From Vanilla planifolia (Eukaryota > Streptophyta > Magnoliopsida > Asparagales > Orchidaceae): a DNA stretch of 64,000 nucleotides. A program made the translations under genes and the position numbers. The DNA lies in NCBI GenBank assembly GCA_023846275.1, contig JAIUJO010000236.1, positions 320,001 through 384,000 of the forward strand. Reading direction: 5' to 3'. The notes under the pieces are model-generated. The model saw only the letters and a program-made list of their open reading frames with translations, was not told the DNA's origin and did no database searches. Below are positions 1 to 12,860 of this stretch, piece by piece (position 1 is the stretch's first letter; each line of letters starts with the position of its first letter).

Positions 1-2476
1 AGCATAGTAGAGCTTAGTTAGTTTAAGCAATGCTAGGCAAGGCTATGCTTAGCTAGGCTAGGTAAGAGTATAGAAGAGTATAGTAGGGTAGAGTAGAGTA
101 GAGTAAAATAGAGTAGAGTATAATATAGTAGAGTAGAGCAGAGTAGTGTAGGGCTAGGTTAGGCTCAGCTAGGCTATCATTTGTTAGGCATGGCTAGATT
201 AGAGTGGAGTAGAGCTAGGTTTGGCTAGGCTAGGATAGGCTAGAGTTGAGTAGAATGCAGTAGAGCAAAGTAGAGTACAGTAGTGCAAAGATGATTAGAA
301 TAGAGTAGAGCATAGCAGAGTAGTTTTAGGTTAGGCTATACTAGGTTAAGCTAGGCTAAGTTAGGCTAGGTAAGAGTAGAGTAAAATAGAACTGAATAGA
401 GTAGAGCAAAGTAGAGTAGAATGGTGTAGAGTAGAGCTAGGTTAAGCTAAACTATGCTAAGTTAGGCTAGGCTTGGGTAAGAAAGGCTAGGCTATGCTAG
501 AGTAGAGAAGAGTAGTGTAGAGTACAGTAGGGTAGAGCTAAGTTAGGCAAGGCGAAGAAAGGCTTGGCTAGAGTACAAAGCAGAGTAGAGTAGAGCAGAG
601 TAAAGCAGAGCAGAGTAGAGTAGAGAAGAGAAGCACAAAGTAGAGCAGAGCATAGTAGAGCAGAGCAGAGTAGAAAAGAGCAGAGCAAGGTTAAGGTAGG
701 CTTGGCTAGGCGAGGCTCGGCTGGGCTAGAGTAGAGTAGAGTTTTTTAAGCTAGGCTAAGCTAGTATAGAGTATAGTAGAGTGGAGTAAAGTATAGTAGA
801 GTAGAGTATAATAGAGTAGAGCTAGGTTAGGCTATGTTAGGTTAGGTTAGGAAAGGCTGGGTAGGCTATGGTAGGCTAAGGAAGGCTAGAGTACAATGGA
901 GTAGAGTAGTGTAGAATAGAGTAGAGCTAAGTATGGCTAGGATAGGCTAAGCTAGATCAGAGTAGAGTTCAGTAGAGTAGAGTAGAATAGAGTAGAGTAG
1001 GGTAGTGTAGAGTAAAGCAGAGTAGAGTAGAGTAGAGTTGAGGAGAAGAGAGCAGAGCAATGCAAAGCAAAGAAAAGATGAGTAAAGTAAAATGACAGAG
1101 CAAAGAAAAACAAAGTAGAGCATAGCAGTATAGAGCAAAGCAGAGTAGAGTAGAGTGGAGTAGAGGAGAGTAGAGTAGAGGATATGTTAGGCTAGGCTAG
1201 GTTAGGGTACAGTAGAGTAGAGCTCGGTTAGGTTAAGCTAAGCTAGGCTAGAGTAGAGAAGAGTATAGTTAGAGTAGAGTAGAGTAGAGCAAGATTAGGT
1301 GAGGATAGGCTTGGTTATGCTAGAGTAGACGAGATTAGAGTAAAGAAGAATGGAGTAGAGTACTATAGAGGAGAGTGGAGAGGAGTGGAGTAGAGTAGAG
1401 TAGAGTAAGGTAGAGGAGAGGAGAGGATAGGAGAGAGAGGAGAGGAGAGGTGAGGAGAGCAAAGGAGAGCATTTTAGAGTCGAGGAGAGAATAACAGAGT
1501 AGAGCAAAGTAGAGCAGAGAAGAGTAGAGCAGAGTAGAGTAGAGAAGAGTAGAGATGAGTAGAGTAGAGTAGAGCAAGGGAGAGTAGACCAAAGTAGAGC
1601 AGAGAAGAGCATAATAGTGTAAAGGAGGATAGAGTAGAGTATAGAAAAGTAAAACAAAATAGTGTAGTGATTTGTAGAGTTGAGTAGAGTAGAGGAAAAG
1701 CTAAGTTAGGCTATGCTAGGGTACGCTAAGCTAGGCTAGAGTAAAGTACAATAGAGTAGAGTAGAGGAGCTAAGTTAGGCTCTGTCAGGTGAGAGTACAG
1801 TAGAGTAGAGTGGACTAGAGCAGAGTAAAGATGGGCAAACAGTATAGAAAAGAGCAAACTAGAGTAGAGCATAGAAGAGCAGAGAAGAGCAAAGCAAAGC
1901 TTGGTTAAGCTTGCCTAGGCTAGGCTAGGCTAGGTCAGAGTAGAGTAGAATAGAGTACACTTGAGTAAAGCAGTGTAAAGCTAGATTAGGTTAGGCTAGG
2001 CTAGGCTAAGTTACAGTAGAGTAGATTAGATTAAATTAAAGTAGAGTAAAGTAGATTAAAGTAGAGTTGAGGTAAGTTAGGTAAGGTTAGGCAAGGCTAG
2101 GCTAGGGAAGACTAAGGTATGTTAGGCTAAAGAAGAGTATAGTAGAGTAGATTAAATTAAAGTAGAGTAGAGCTAGTTTAGGCTAGGTTAGGCAAGGCTA
2201 AACTAGGCTAGAGTAGACTAGTGTAGAGTAGAGCATAGTAGTGTAGAGTGGAGTAGAGCAAAGAAGAGTAGAGTAGAGAGGAGTAGAGCAGAGCAAAATA
2301 GAGCAGAGCAGAGTAGACTAGATAGAGTATAATTGAGCAACAAATATTAGAGTAGAGTAGAGTAGAGTAGAGCTAGGTTAGGCTTGGCTCTACTTGGCTA
2401 GGGTATAATAGAGTAGAGTATAGTAGAGTAAGGCAAAGTAGAGTAGAGTAGAACAGAGTAGAGTAGAGTAGAGTAG
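1..2476 (+). repeat. Satellite higher-order block A, copy 1
   Basis: This block matches 25362-27747 in the same orientation, well beyond the background similarity of the array. Anchors shared in order include an AAGCAATGCTAGGC-like word near 31 / 25383, GGCAAGGCGAAGAAAGGC near 547 / 25755, GAGTTTTTTA near 741 / 25950, AGACGAGATTAGAG near 1327 / 26608 followed by a GGAGA patch, and AGTTTAGGC words near 2165 / 27425. The best stretches differ by only a few bases per 100. The left edge may extend beyond the window. The right edge is set by the point where the other copy is cut by an LTR. Confidence 0.85.
1412..1470 (+). repeat. GGAGA polypurine patch
   Basis: Here the satellite switches to a nearly pure GGAGA/GAGGA word with very few pyrimidines. 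It lies inside block A, and the equivalent patch is present in copy 2 at about 26696-26750. Confidence 0.8.
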
Positions 2477-3426
2477 AGTAGAGCTAAGCTAAGTAGTGTA
2501 GGGTAGAGCAGAGCAAAGTAGAGTAGAGCAAGGTAGAGTTTAACAAAGTTGAGTAAATAAGAGTAGAGTAGAGCTGAGCAGAGTAGACAAGAGGAGAGCA
2601 TAGCAGATTAGAGTAGAGTATAGTAGAGAAGAACATAGTAGAATAAAGCAAAGCAGAGTAGAGAAGAGAAGAGTAAAGCTAGGTTAGGCTAGGCTAGGTT
2701 AAGTTAGGCTATTCTTGGCTTTGCTAGGCTAAATTATAATAAAGTATAATAGAGTAGTGTAGAGTAGAGTAGCTCAAGGTTAGGCTTGGTTAAATAAGGC
2801 TAGAGTAGAGTACAATAAAGTAATGCAAAAAAGAGTAAAGAAGAGCAGATTTGAGTATAGCAAAGTTGAATAGAGTAGAGAAAAGCAAAGTAGAGTAGAG
2901 TAGAGTAGAAAAGAGTAGAGATTGGTTAGGCTAGTCTAAGTTATGCCAGAGTAAAGTAAAATAGAGTTGTGCTAAGTTAGGTTAGGCGAGGCTAAACTAG
3001 GCTAGGAAAAGCTAGAGTGGAATAGAGGAGAATAGAGCAAGGCAAAGTAAAGCAGAGTAGAGAAGAGTAGAGCAAAGTAGGGGAGAGTAGAGCAGAGCTA
3101 AGTTAGGCTAGGTTACAAATGAGTAGAGTAGAGTAGAGTAGATTAGATTAGAGTAAAGTATAGCTAGGTTAGGCATGGCTAGGCTAGTGTAGGCTCGAGT
3201 AGGCTAGGCTGGAGTAGAGTAGAGTAGAGTATAGTATAATATAGTATAGTAGAGTAGAGTAGAGTATAATAGGGTAGAGTAGAGTAGGCTAGGCTAAGCT
3301 AGGCTAGGTTCGAGTAGAGCAGAGTAGAGTAGAGTTGAATAGAGTAGAGTATAGTAGAGTAAAGTAGAGTAGAATATAATACAACAAAGTATAGTGGAGA
3401 AGAGTGAAGTAGATTTGAGTATAATA

Positions 3427-3465
3427 GAGGAGAGGAGAGGAGAGGAGAGGACATGAGAGAAGAAT
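3427..3465 (+). repeat. GGAGA polypurine patch
   Basis: This is a short run of GAGGA words within AGTAG satellite, one of about a dozen such patches in the window. Confidence 0.75.
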
Positions 3466-6051
3466 AAAGTAGAGTAGAGTAGAGCAGAGCACGCTAGAGC
3501 GAGGTTAGGCAAGGCTATATTAGGCTAGAGTAGAATAGAGTATAGTAGAGTAGAGCTGAGCTAGGATAGGTTAGGCTAAGCTAGAGTGAAGTAGTAGAGT
3601 AGTGTAGAATGGAGTAGAGTAGGACTAGGTTAGGCTAGGTTAGGTTTGGATAGGCTAGGCTAAGCCAGAGTAGAGTAAAGTATAGTAGAGTAGAGTGGAG
3701 TAGAGTAGAGTAGAGCAAAGTAGAGTAGAGTAGCATAGAGGAGAGGAGAGCAAAGCAAAGTTGAGTACAACAATGAAGAGAAGAGCAGATCAGAGTAATA
3801 TAAAGCAGAGCAGAGTAGTGCAGAGCAGAGTAGATCTAGGTTATTCTATGCTAGGCTATGATAAGGTAAAGTAGAATAGAGTAGAGCTCAATCAGGCTAG
3901 GCAAGGCTAGGCCAAGCTCAGCTAAGCTCAGCTAGGTAAGGCTATAGTAGAGTAGTGTATAGTAGAGTAGAGTATAGCAGAGCTAGATTAGGTAAGGCTA
4001 AGCTTGGTTAAGCTAGAGTATTGTAGGGTAAAGTAGAATAGAATAGAGTAGAGTAGAGTATAGTAGAGTAGAGTAGACTGGAGTTGAGTAGATTAGAGTA
4101 GAGCGAAGTAGAGTAGAGTAGAGTAGAGTAGAGCAGAGAAGAATAAAGAAGAGCATTGCAGAGTAAAGCAAGGTAGAGCAGAGTAGAGTCGAGTAGAGCA
4201 AAGCATAGTAGACCATAATAGAGTAGAGAAGAGCATAATATAGTAGAGTATAGAGTAGAGTAGAGAAAAGTAGAGCAAAGTAGAGTACAACAGAGCAGAG
4301 TAGAGTAGAGTAGAGAAAAGCTAGGTTAGGTAAGGCTATGCTAGGCTATGCTAGGCTAAGCTATGCTAGAGCAGAGCATAATATAGTATAGTATAATAGA
4401 GTATAGTATAATAGAGCAAAACTAGGTTAGGGAAGGCTAGGTTAGAGTATAGTAGAGCAGAGTAGAGTGTAGTATAATAGAGTAGAGCAGAACTGAGCAG
4501 AGTAAAGTAGAGAAAAGCGTATTAATGCAGAGCAGAATCGAGTACAACAATGCTAGGTTAAGTGAAGCAAGGCTAGGTTATGCTAGAGTAGAGTAGAATA
4601 GAGTATGGTAAAGTAACATAGAGTAGAGCTAGGTGTATAAGGCTAGGCTAAGCTAAGTTAGAGTGGAGTAGAGTAGAGTAGAGTGGAGCATATTAGAGCA
4701 TAGTAGTGTAAAGTAAAGTAAAGAAGATTAGATTTAAGGTTGGCTTGGCAAAGCTAGTCTAGTCCTTGGAAGGTTAGGCTAGGCTATAATTGATTAGAGT
4801 AGAGTAAAGTAAAGTTTAGTAGAACTAAGTCAGGCTAGGCTAAGCTAGGCTAAACTATGCTAGAGTAAACAAGAGTATAATAGAGTAGAGTAGAGTAAAG
4901 CAAAGTAGAGTAGAGTAGAGTAGAGTAGAGTAAAGAAAAGTAGAGTAGTGCAGAGTAGACCAAAATAGAGTATAGTAGAGCAGAGTAGAGTATAACAGAA
5001 TAGCAAAAATTATAGTAGAGTAGAACAGAGTAGAGTAGAGATGAGTAGAGTTGAGTATAGTAGGAAGAGTACAGTAAAGTAGAGTAGAGTAGATTAGAGT
5101 AGAGCATAGCAATATAGGTTAGGGTAAGCTAAGTTAGAGTAGAGTAGAGTAGAGTAAAATAGAGTAGAGTAGAGCAAGGTTAAGTTAGGCTAAGCTAGGG
5201 TTGGTGAGGTTAGGCTAGGCTAGGGTAAGCTAACCTAGGCTAGAGTAGAGAAGAGTAGATTAGAGTTGGGCAGAGTAGTGTAGAGTAGAGTAGAGTAGAG
5301 TACAATAGCATAGGTTAGGCTAAACAAGACAAGGCTAGAGTAGAGTATTGTAGAATAGTGTAGAGTAGAGCAGAACTGAGTAAAGTAGAGTAGAATAGAG
5401 TAGACTAGAGCAGAGCATAGTGGAGCAAAGTAGAGCAGAGTAGAGTTATGTTAGGATAGGCCAAGCTAGAGTAGAGTAGATTAGAGTAGAGTAGAGAAGA
5501 ACAGAATATAGCCAGGTTAGGCTAGGCTAAGCTAAGGTAAGCTAGGTTATGCTATAGTAGAGTAGAGCAAGGTTATGTTAGGCTATGCTAGGCTAGAGCA
5601 CAATAGAGTAAAGAAGAGTATAGTAGAGTAGAGCTGTGCATAGTAGAGTAGAGGAGAGTATAATAGAGCTGAGTAGAGTTAGGTTAGGCTAAGCTATGCA
5701 AGGCTAGGCAAGAAATGTTAGGCTATGCTATGCAAGGCTAGAGTAGAATAAAGTAGAGTAGAGATAGGTTGGGCAAGGCTTGGGTAAGCTAGGTTAGAGT
5801 GAAGTAGAGTATAATTGAGCATAGTACAGTAGAGTAGAGTCGAGCTAGGTTTAGCTAGGCTAGGCTAGGGTAGGCTAAGATAGGCTAAGCAAGGTTAGGC
5901 TAAGCTAGAGTACAGTAGAGTAGAGAAGAGCTAGATAAGCTAGGAATGACTATACTAACTTAAGCTAGAGTAGAATAGTGTAGAGTAGAGTAGAAAAGAG
6001 TAGAGCATAATAGAGTAGATTATAATAGAGTAGAGTAGAGTAGAATAGAGC

Positions 6052-6105
6052 AGAGGAGAGGAGAGGAGAGAAATAAGAGCAGAGGAGAGAAATAAGAGCA
6101 GAGGA
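6052..6105 (+). repeat. GGAGA patch with a 20-bp tandem duplication
   Basis: GAGGA words are followed by two adjacent copies of a roughly 20-bp unit containing GAGAAATAAGAGCAGAG. The unit is a local slippage or unequal-exchange product on the satellite background. Confidence 0.7.
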
Positions 6106-9100
6106 ACATAGAGCAGAGTAGAGTATAGCAGAGCAGCACAATGTAGAGCCAAGCAGAGCTGAATAGAGTAGTGCAGAGTAGAGCAGAGTAGAGGAGGAAA
6201 GAGTATAGTAGAGAAAAATAAAGAAGAGATGAGCATAGTAGAGTAGAGTAGAGTAGAGCAGAGCTAGGTTAAGTAAGGCTAGGCTAGGCCATAGTAGAGT
6301 AGAGTAGAGCAAAGTAGAGTAGAGTGGAGTAGGGCAGAGTAAAGAAGAGTTAGGCTAGGCTAAGTCAGGCTAGGCTAGGTTAGAGTAGAGTAGAGTAAAG
6401 TAGAGTAGAATAGATTAGAGTGTAGGAAAGATTGGTTAACTTGGGCTAAGCTAAGATATACTATGCTAGGCAAGGGTAGGCTCGGCTAGGCTAGAGTAGA
6501 GTAGAGTAGATTAGAGTAGTGCTAGGTTAAGCAAGGATAGGATAGGCTAGGCTTGGTTAAAGAAGAGTAGAATAGTGAAGATCAGAGTAGACTAGAACAT
6601 AGTAGAGTAGAGCAGAGCTAGTTTAGACTTGGCCAGGTTAGGTTAGGCTAGAGTAGGGTAGAGTAGAGTAGAGTAAAGAAAAGTAGAGCTAAGTTAGGTT
6701 TGGTTAGGCTAGTTAAGGTAGAGTAGAGCAAAGTTGAGTAGATTAGACAAGAGTAGAGTAGAGTAGAGTAAATTAGAGTAGAGCTAGGTTAGGCAGGGCT
6801 AGGGTAGGCTTGCCTTGTCTAGGATAGGCTATAGCAAGGTTGAGTATAGTAGAGTATAGTAGAGCAGAGTAGAGAAGAGGAAAGGAGAGCAGAGTGTAGC
6901 AAAGTAGAGCAGAGTAGAGCAGAATAGACCAGAGTGGAGAAGAGAAAATCATAGCATTGTAGAGACTACAAGAGTAGAGCTAGGTTAGGCTTGGATGAGC
7001 TAGACTATGTTAGAGTAGAGTAGAATAGAGCAGGGTAGAGCTAGGTTATGCTAAGTTAGACTAGGTTAAGTAGACTAAAGTATAGTAGAGTAGAGTATAG
7101 TATAGTAGAGCTAGGTTAGGCTAGGCTGGGCTAGAGTATAGTCTAGTAGAGTTGAGTAGAGTAGAGTAGAGCAAAGTATATTAAGTAAAGTAAAGTAGAG
7201 TAGTGCAGAATAGAGCAAGGCCAAGTTAAGAAGAGAAGAGTAGAGCTATATTACCCTATGCTAGGCTTGGCTAGGCTAGAATAAAGTAGAGTAGAGTAGG
7301 TCTAGGTACGGCTTGGCTAAATTTGGCTTGAGTAGACTAGAAGAAAATAGAGTAGAGCATATCAGAGTAATGTAAAGCAAAGAAGGGAAGAGTAGAGTAG
7401 AGGAGAATAGAGTAGAGTAGAGCAGAGTAGAGAAGAGAAGACAAGAGTAGAGTAGAGTAGAGCTAGGATAGGCTAGGCTAGGGTATATTGAACAAGGCTA
7501 GAATAGAGTAGAGTAGATAACAAAAGAGATACACTGGGTTTGGTTAGGCTAGGCTAGGCTTGGTTAGGTTAGGCTAGGCTAGAGTAGTAGAGTAGAGTAG
7601 AGTAGATTTAGAAGAGTAGAGAAATGCAGAGCAGAACAGAGAAGAGCAGAGAGCACAATATAGCAGAGTAGAGTAGTGCATAGTAGAGCAGAGTAGAGTA
7701 GAGTAGAATAGAGCATAGAAGAGGTGAGCTAAGTAGTGAAGGGAAAAGTAGAATAGAGTAAAGTAAAGAAGAGTAGAGTAGAGTAGAGTAATGCAAAGTA
7801 GAGTAGAGCACAATAGAGTAAAGCAAAGCTAGGTTAGCTAGGCTAGGCTAGGCTAGAGGAGAGTAGAGTAAAGTAGAGCAAGGTTAAGTTAGGTTAGGCT
7901 AGGCTAGGTTATAGTATAATAGAGTAGAGTAGAGTATAGCATAGTAGAGTAGAGTAAATCTAGGTTAGGCTATGCTAGGCTAGGTAGGGTAGGCTAGGTT
8001 AGGTTAAGCTATACTTGAGTAAAATAGAGTAGAGTAGAGTATAGCTCAGTTAGGCTAGGCTATGCTAAGGTAGAGCAGAGTAGAGTTGAGTAGAGTAGAG
8101 AAGAGTAAAACAGAGTAGAGCAGAGTAGAGCATAGAAGAGCAAAGTAGAGTAGAGCATAGAATAGTAGAGTAGAGTATAGCAGAGCAAAGTAGAGTATAG
8201 TTAGGTTAAGTTAAGCTATACTAGGCTATGCAAGGCGAGGATAGGTTAGAATAGAGTAGAGTAGAGTACAGTGTAGTAAAGTTGAGTAGAGTAGTGTATA
8301 ATGTAGTAGAGTCGAGTATAATAGAGTAGAGCAAGGTTAATATAGGGTAGGTAGGGCTAGGCATGGCCATGCTAAGTTAAGGTAGATAAGAGTAGAGTTG
8401 AGTAGAGTAAAGCTATGTTTGGTTAGGTTAGTCTAGGCTAATGGATAGTATAGTAGTAAAGAATAGAGTAGAGCAAAATAGAATAGAGCAGAGGATAGTG
8501 GAGCAGAGCAGAGTGATATGGTACAAAGTGAAGCAAGGTAGGGTAGAGTAAAATAGAGCAAGGTTAGGCTAAGCTATGTTATATTAGGTTAGACATTTCT
8601 AGGCTAAGCTATGTTAAGCTAGGCTAAGCTAGAGTTGAGAAGAGTAGAGTGGAGCAGAGTAGAGCTAAGTTAGCTCGAATAGGTTGGGCTAAGCTAGGTT
8701 GAAGTAGATTGGAGTAGAGTAAATTAGAGTAGAGTATAGTAGAGTATAGTAGAGAAGAGTAGAGTATAGTAGAGATAGGTTTGACTAGGCTTGGCTAGGG
8801 TAGGCTTGGTTGGGCCAAGCTATGCAAGAGTGGAGTGGAGTAGAGTACACGAGCTAGGTTAAGCTAAGCGAGGCTATAATATAGTAGGGCAAAGTATTGT
8901 AGTCTAGAGCAGTGTCGAGTAGAGTAAGTTAGAGTAGAGTAGAGCAAAGTAGAGAAGAGTAGAGCAAAGCAGAGTAAAGTTGAGTTAGGTTAAGTGAGGC
9001 TAGGCTAGAGTAGAGCAGAGTAGTGTAGAGTAGAGTAGGGCGAGTAGAGTATAGTAGAGCTAGGTTAGGCTAGGCTTGGCTAGGCACAGATAGAATAGCA

Positions 9101-9705
9101 TAGAGTAGAGTAGAGTACGATGTAGTAGAGTATAGTACAGTAGAGTAAAGAAGAGTAGAGCTAGGTTAGGCTAGGCTTCGCAAAGCTAAGTTATGCTAAG
9201 CTAAAGTAGGGTAAAGCAGAGTTGAGTAGAGTAGAGTAGGGCTAGGTTAGGATAAGCTAGGCTAAACTAGGATATAGTAAAGTAAAGTAGAGGAAAGTAT
9301 AGCAAAGTAGAGTAGAGTAAAGTAGAGTAAAGTAGAGTAGAGTAGAGTAGAGCAGAGTAGGGTAGAGAAGAGTGTAGCAAGGTTAGGCTATGCTAAGCTA
9401 TGTTAAGCTTAGTTAGAATAGAGTAGAGTAGAGTGGAGCAGAGTAGAGTAAAGTAGAGCATAGCAGAGTATTGTATAGTAGAGTAAAGTAGAGCTAGGTT
9501 AAGCTAGGCTAAGGTAGGTTAGGCTAGGCAAGAGTGGAGTAGAGTAGAGTAGAGTATAGTGAGGTTAGGTTAGGTTAGGCTAGGCTAGGCTTGGCTAATG
9601 TAGAGTAAAGAAGAGTAGACAATTACAAAGTAGAGTAGAGCAAAGTAGCATAAAATAAATCATAATAAAGCAGAGCAGAGCAGAGCTACGTTAGGCTATA
9701 CTAAG

Positions 9706-9780
9706 TTAGGCGAGGCTATGCTAGCCTAGGTTAGGCGAGGCTATGCTAGCCTAGGTTAGGCGAGGCTAGAGTCGAGTTGA
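9706..9780 (+). repeat. 25-bp tandem repeat, three units
   Basis: The word TTAGGCGAGG starts at 9706, 9731 and 9756, giving an exact 25-bp period. The unit also contains CTATGCTAGCC and carries an unusual CpG for this array. Twenty-five is five satellite words, so the duplication keeps the pentamer phase. The third unit is partial and returns to AG-TAG satellite. Confidence 0.85.
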
Positions 9781-12099
9781 GTATAAAAGAGTAGAGTAGA
9801 GTTAGGTTAGGCTAGGCTAGAGAAGAGTGGAGTAGAGTAGAGTAGAGTAGAGCAGAGAAGAGTCGAGTAGAACAGACCAGAGTAGAGTAAAGTAGAGTAG
9901 AGTAGAGCTGAGAGCAGAGTAGAATGGAGTGGAGCAAATCTAGGTTTGCTAGTCTAGAAGAGAGCAAAGTATAGTAGAGTAAAGTAGAGTAGAGTAGTGT
10001 AGAGCTTGGTTAGGCTAGGCTTGGTTAAATTAGGTTAGGGAAGTAGAGCAAAGCAGAGCCGAGCAGAGTAGAATAGAGTAGAATAGGATAGAGTAAAGAA
10101 GAGTAGTGTAGAGTAGAGCAAAGTAAAAGAGAGAAGAATAGAGAAAAGTAGAGTAGAACAGAGTAGAGCAGAGCAAAGTAAAGTAGAGTAGAGCAAGGTT
10201 AGGCTAAGCTATGATAGGTTAGAGTAGAGTAGAGCATAGTAGAGTGAGGATATGTTAGGCTAGGCAAGGCTAGGTTAGAGTAGAGTATAACAGAGTAGAG
10301 TAGAGAGTTGAGTAAAGTTAGGTTAGGCTCGACTAGGATGGTGTAGGCGAGAGTAAGCCATGCTAGAATAGAGTAGAGTAGAGTAGAGTAGAGAAGAGTA
10401 GAGTAGAGCTAAATTAGGCTAGGCTAGAGCGTAGTGGACATTAATAGAGCAGAGCATAGTAGAGCAAAGAAAAAAAGCAAAGAGTAGAGTAAAGTAGAGC
10501 AGAATAGAGTAGAGTAGAGCATAGTAGAGTAAAGTAGAATAGAGTAGAGAAGAACTTAGTAGAACTAGGTTAAGTTAAGCTATGCAAGGTTGGGATAGGT
10601 AAGGATAGGTCAGAGTAGAGTAGAGTAGGGTAAAGTAGAGTAGAGTAAAATAGAGTAGAGTATAGCAAAGCAAAGTAGAGTTGAGTAAATTAGAGTAAAG
10701 TATAGTATAATATAGTAGGGTAGAGTAGAGCTAGGATAAGCTAGGGTTGGCCTGGCTAGGTTAGGCTAAGCTAGAGTAGAGTAAAGTAGATTAGAGTAGA
10801 GTATAGTAGAGTAAAGTATAGCAAGGTAAAGTTAGGCTAGGCAAGGCTTTGTTAGGCTGGAGTTGAGTGGAGTAAAGTTGCATAGAATAGAGTAGAGCAG
10901 AGAAAAGTATAGAAGAGCAGAGCAAAGTAGAGCAGATAAGAGCAAAGTAGACTTGAGCAAAATCAAAGAAGAGTGGAGAAGAGTAGAGCAGAGTAGAGTA
11001 GAGTAGAGTAGAGAAGAGTAGAGATTTTAGGTTAGGCTAGGCCAAGCTATGTTAGAGTAGAGTAGAGTAGAGCTAGGTTAACCTAGGCTAGGCTAGATTA
11101 AAGTAGAGTGGAGTAGAGTAGAGTAGAGTAAAGGAGAGCACTATAGAGTAGAGCAAAGAAGAGTAGAGCAGAGTAGATGGGAGCATAGCAGAGTGGAGTA
11201 GAGTAGAGAAAAATAGTTTAGAGAAAATAAGAGTGGATCACAGTAGAGTAGAGAGGAGCAAAGCAAGGTTAGGATAAGTTAGCAAATTTAGGCTATGCTT
11301 GGCTAGGTTAGGCAAGGCTTGGCTAGATTATAGTATAGTAGAGTAGAGTAGAGTAGACTAAAGTAGAGTTGAGTAGAAAAGAGTACAATAGAGTATAGTA
11401 GAGTAGAGTAGAGCTAAGTTAGGCAAGGTTAAGCAAGGTTAGCATAGAGGGAGCGGAGTATAGTAGAGTAGAGTAGAGTAGACTAGAGTAGAGTGAGGTT
11501 TGGCTAGGCTAAGCTAGGCTAGGTGAGGTTATGCTAGAGTAGAGTAGATTGGAGTAGAGTAGAGTGTAGTAGAGCTAGGTTAGGCAAGGCTAGAGTACAG
11601 TAAAGTAGAGAAGGGCATAGCAGAAAAGAGTAGAGTAGAGTAAAGCAGAGTAAACAGAGCAGAGCTGAGCAGAGTTAGGTTAGGCTATGCCTGGTAGGGT
11701 TAGGTAAGGCAAGGCTAGGCTAAGCCAAGCTTTGCTAGAGTAGAGTAGAGTAGAGTAAGGTTAGGCTATATTAGGATAGGCTAGGTTAGAGTAGATTAGA
11801 GTAGAGTAATTGAGAGCTCAGTTTGGCTAGGATAAGCTAGAGTATAGTAAATTAGAGTAGAAAAGAGCATAATAGAGTAGAGTAGAGTAGAGTATAGCAA
11901 AGTAGAGAAGTATGGAGTAGTACAGAGCATAGCAGAGTAGAGTTGAGCAAAGTAGAGCAGAGTAGAGTGGAGCTTGTTTAGGCTAAGCGAGGTGAGGTTA
12001 GGGTAGGTTAGAGTAGAGTAGAGTAGAGTAGAGTAGAGTGGAGTAGAGTAGAATAGAGTGAAGAGTATTGTATTATAGAGGAAATTAGATTTGAGTAGA

Positions 12100-12860
12100 G
12101 CCAGGTTATACTAGGCTAGGTTAGGCTAAGCAAGGATAGGCTAGCTAGAGTGTAGTAGAGCTAAGTTAAGTAAGGCTAGGCTAGGCTATGCTTTCCTAAA
12201 GTAGAGTAGAGTAGAGTAGAGTAGAATAGAGTAGAATATAGTATATTAGAGTAGAGCAGAGCAATGCAGAGCAGAGTAGAGTATAGAAAAGAAGAGCTAG
12301 TCTAGGATAGGCTAGACGAAGATAGAGAAGAGTAGACGAGAGTAGAGTAGAGTATAGCAGAGTAGAGCAAAGCATAACAGAGCAAAGTAGAGTAGAGCAG
12401 AGCAGAGCAGAGCTAAGCAGAGTAGAGAAGAGTAGAGCATAATAAAGAAGAGTATAGTAGAGTAGAGTAGAGAAGTGCAAGGTTATGCTAAGCTAAGCTA
12501 AAGCAGAGTAGTATAATAGAGTAGAGTAGAGTAGTGTAAAGTAGAGTGGAGCTTAGTTAGGCTAGGCTAGGCTTGGCAAAGATAGAGAAGATTATAGTAG
12601 AATAGAGAAGAGTAGAGAAGGGTATAGTAGAGTAGAGGAGTAGAAAGGAGAGAAAAGTAGAGTAGAGAAGAGCAAAGCAGAGCAATAGAGAAGAAAAGAG
12701 CAATGTAGAGCAAAGCAAAGAAGAGCAAAGCAAAGCAGTGTAGAGAATAGTAAAGTAGAATTAAAATAAGCTAGGGAAGGCTTAGCTAGAGTAGAGTAGA
12801 GTAGAGTAGAGCTATGTTAGGCTAGGCTATGATAAGGTAGGCTTGGCTAGAGTAGAACAG
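12100..12860 (+). repeat. Satellite higher-order block B, copy 1
   Basis: This block is similar in order and orientation to about 13575-14350. Anchors are TTTCCTAAAG / TTTTCTAAAG (12192 and 13615), then AGAAAAGAGCAATGTAGAGC versus a related word near 14190, and TTAAAATAAGCTAGG / TTAAAATAATCTAAGG (12761 and 14261) followed by GGCTTAGCTAGAG. The spacing drifts from about 1.42 to 1.50 kb because of indels. Edges are approximate. Confidence 0.7.
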
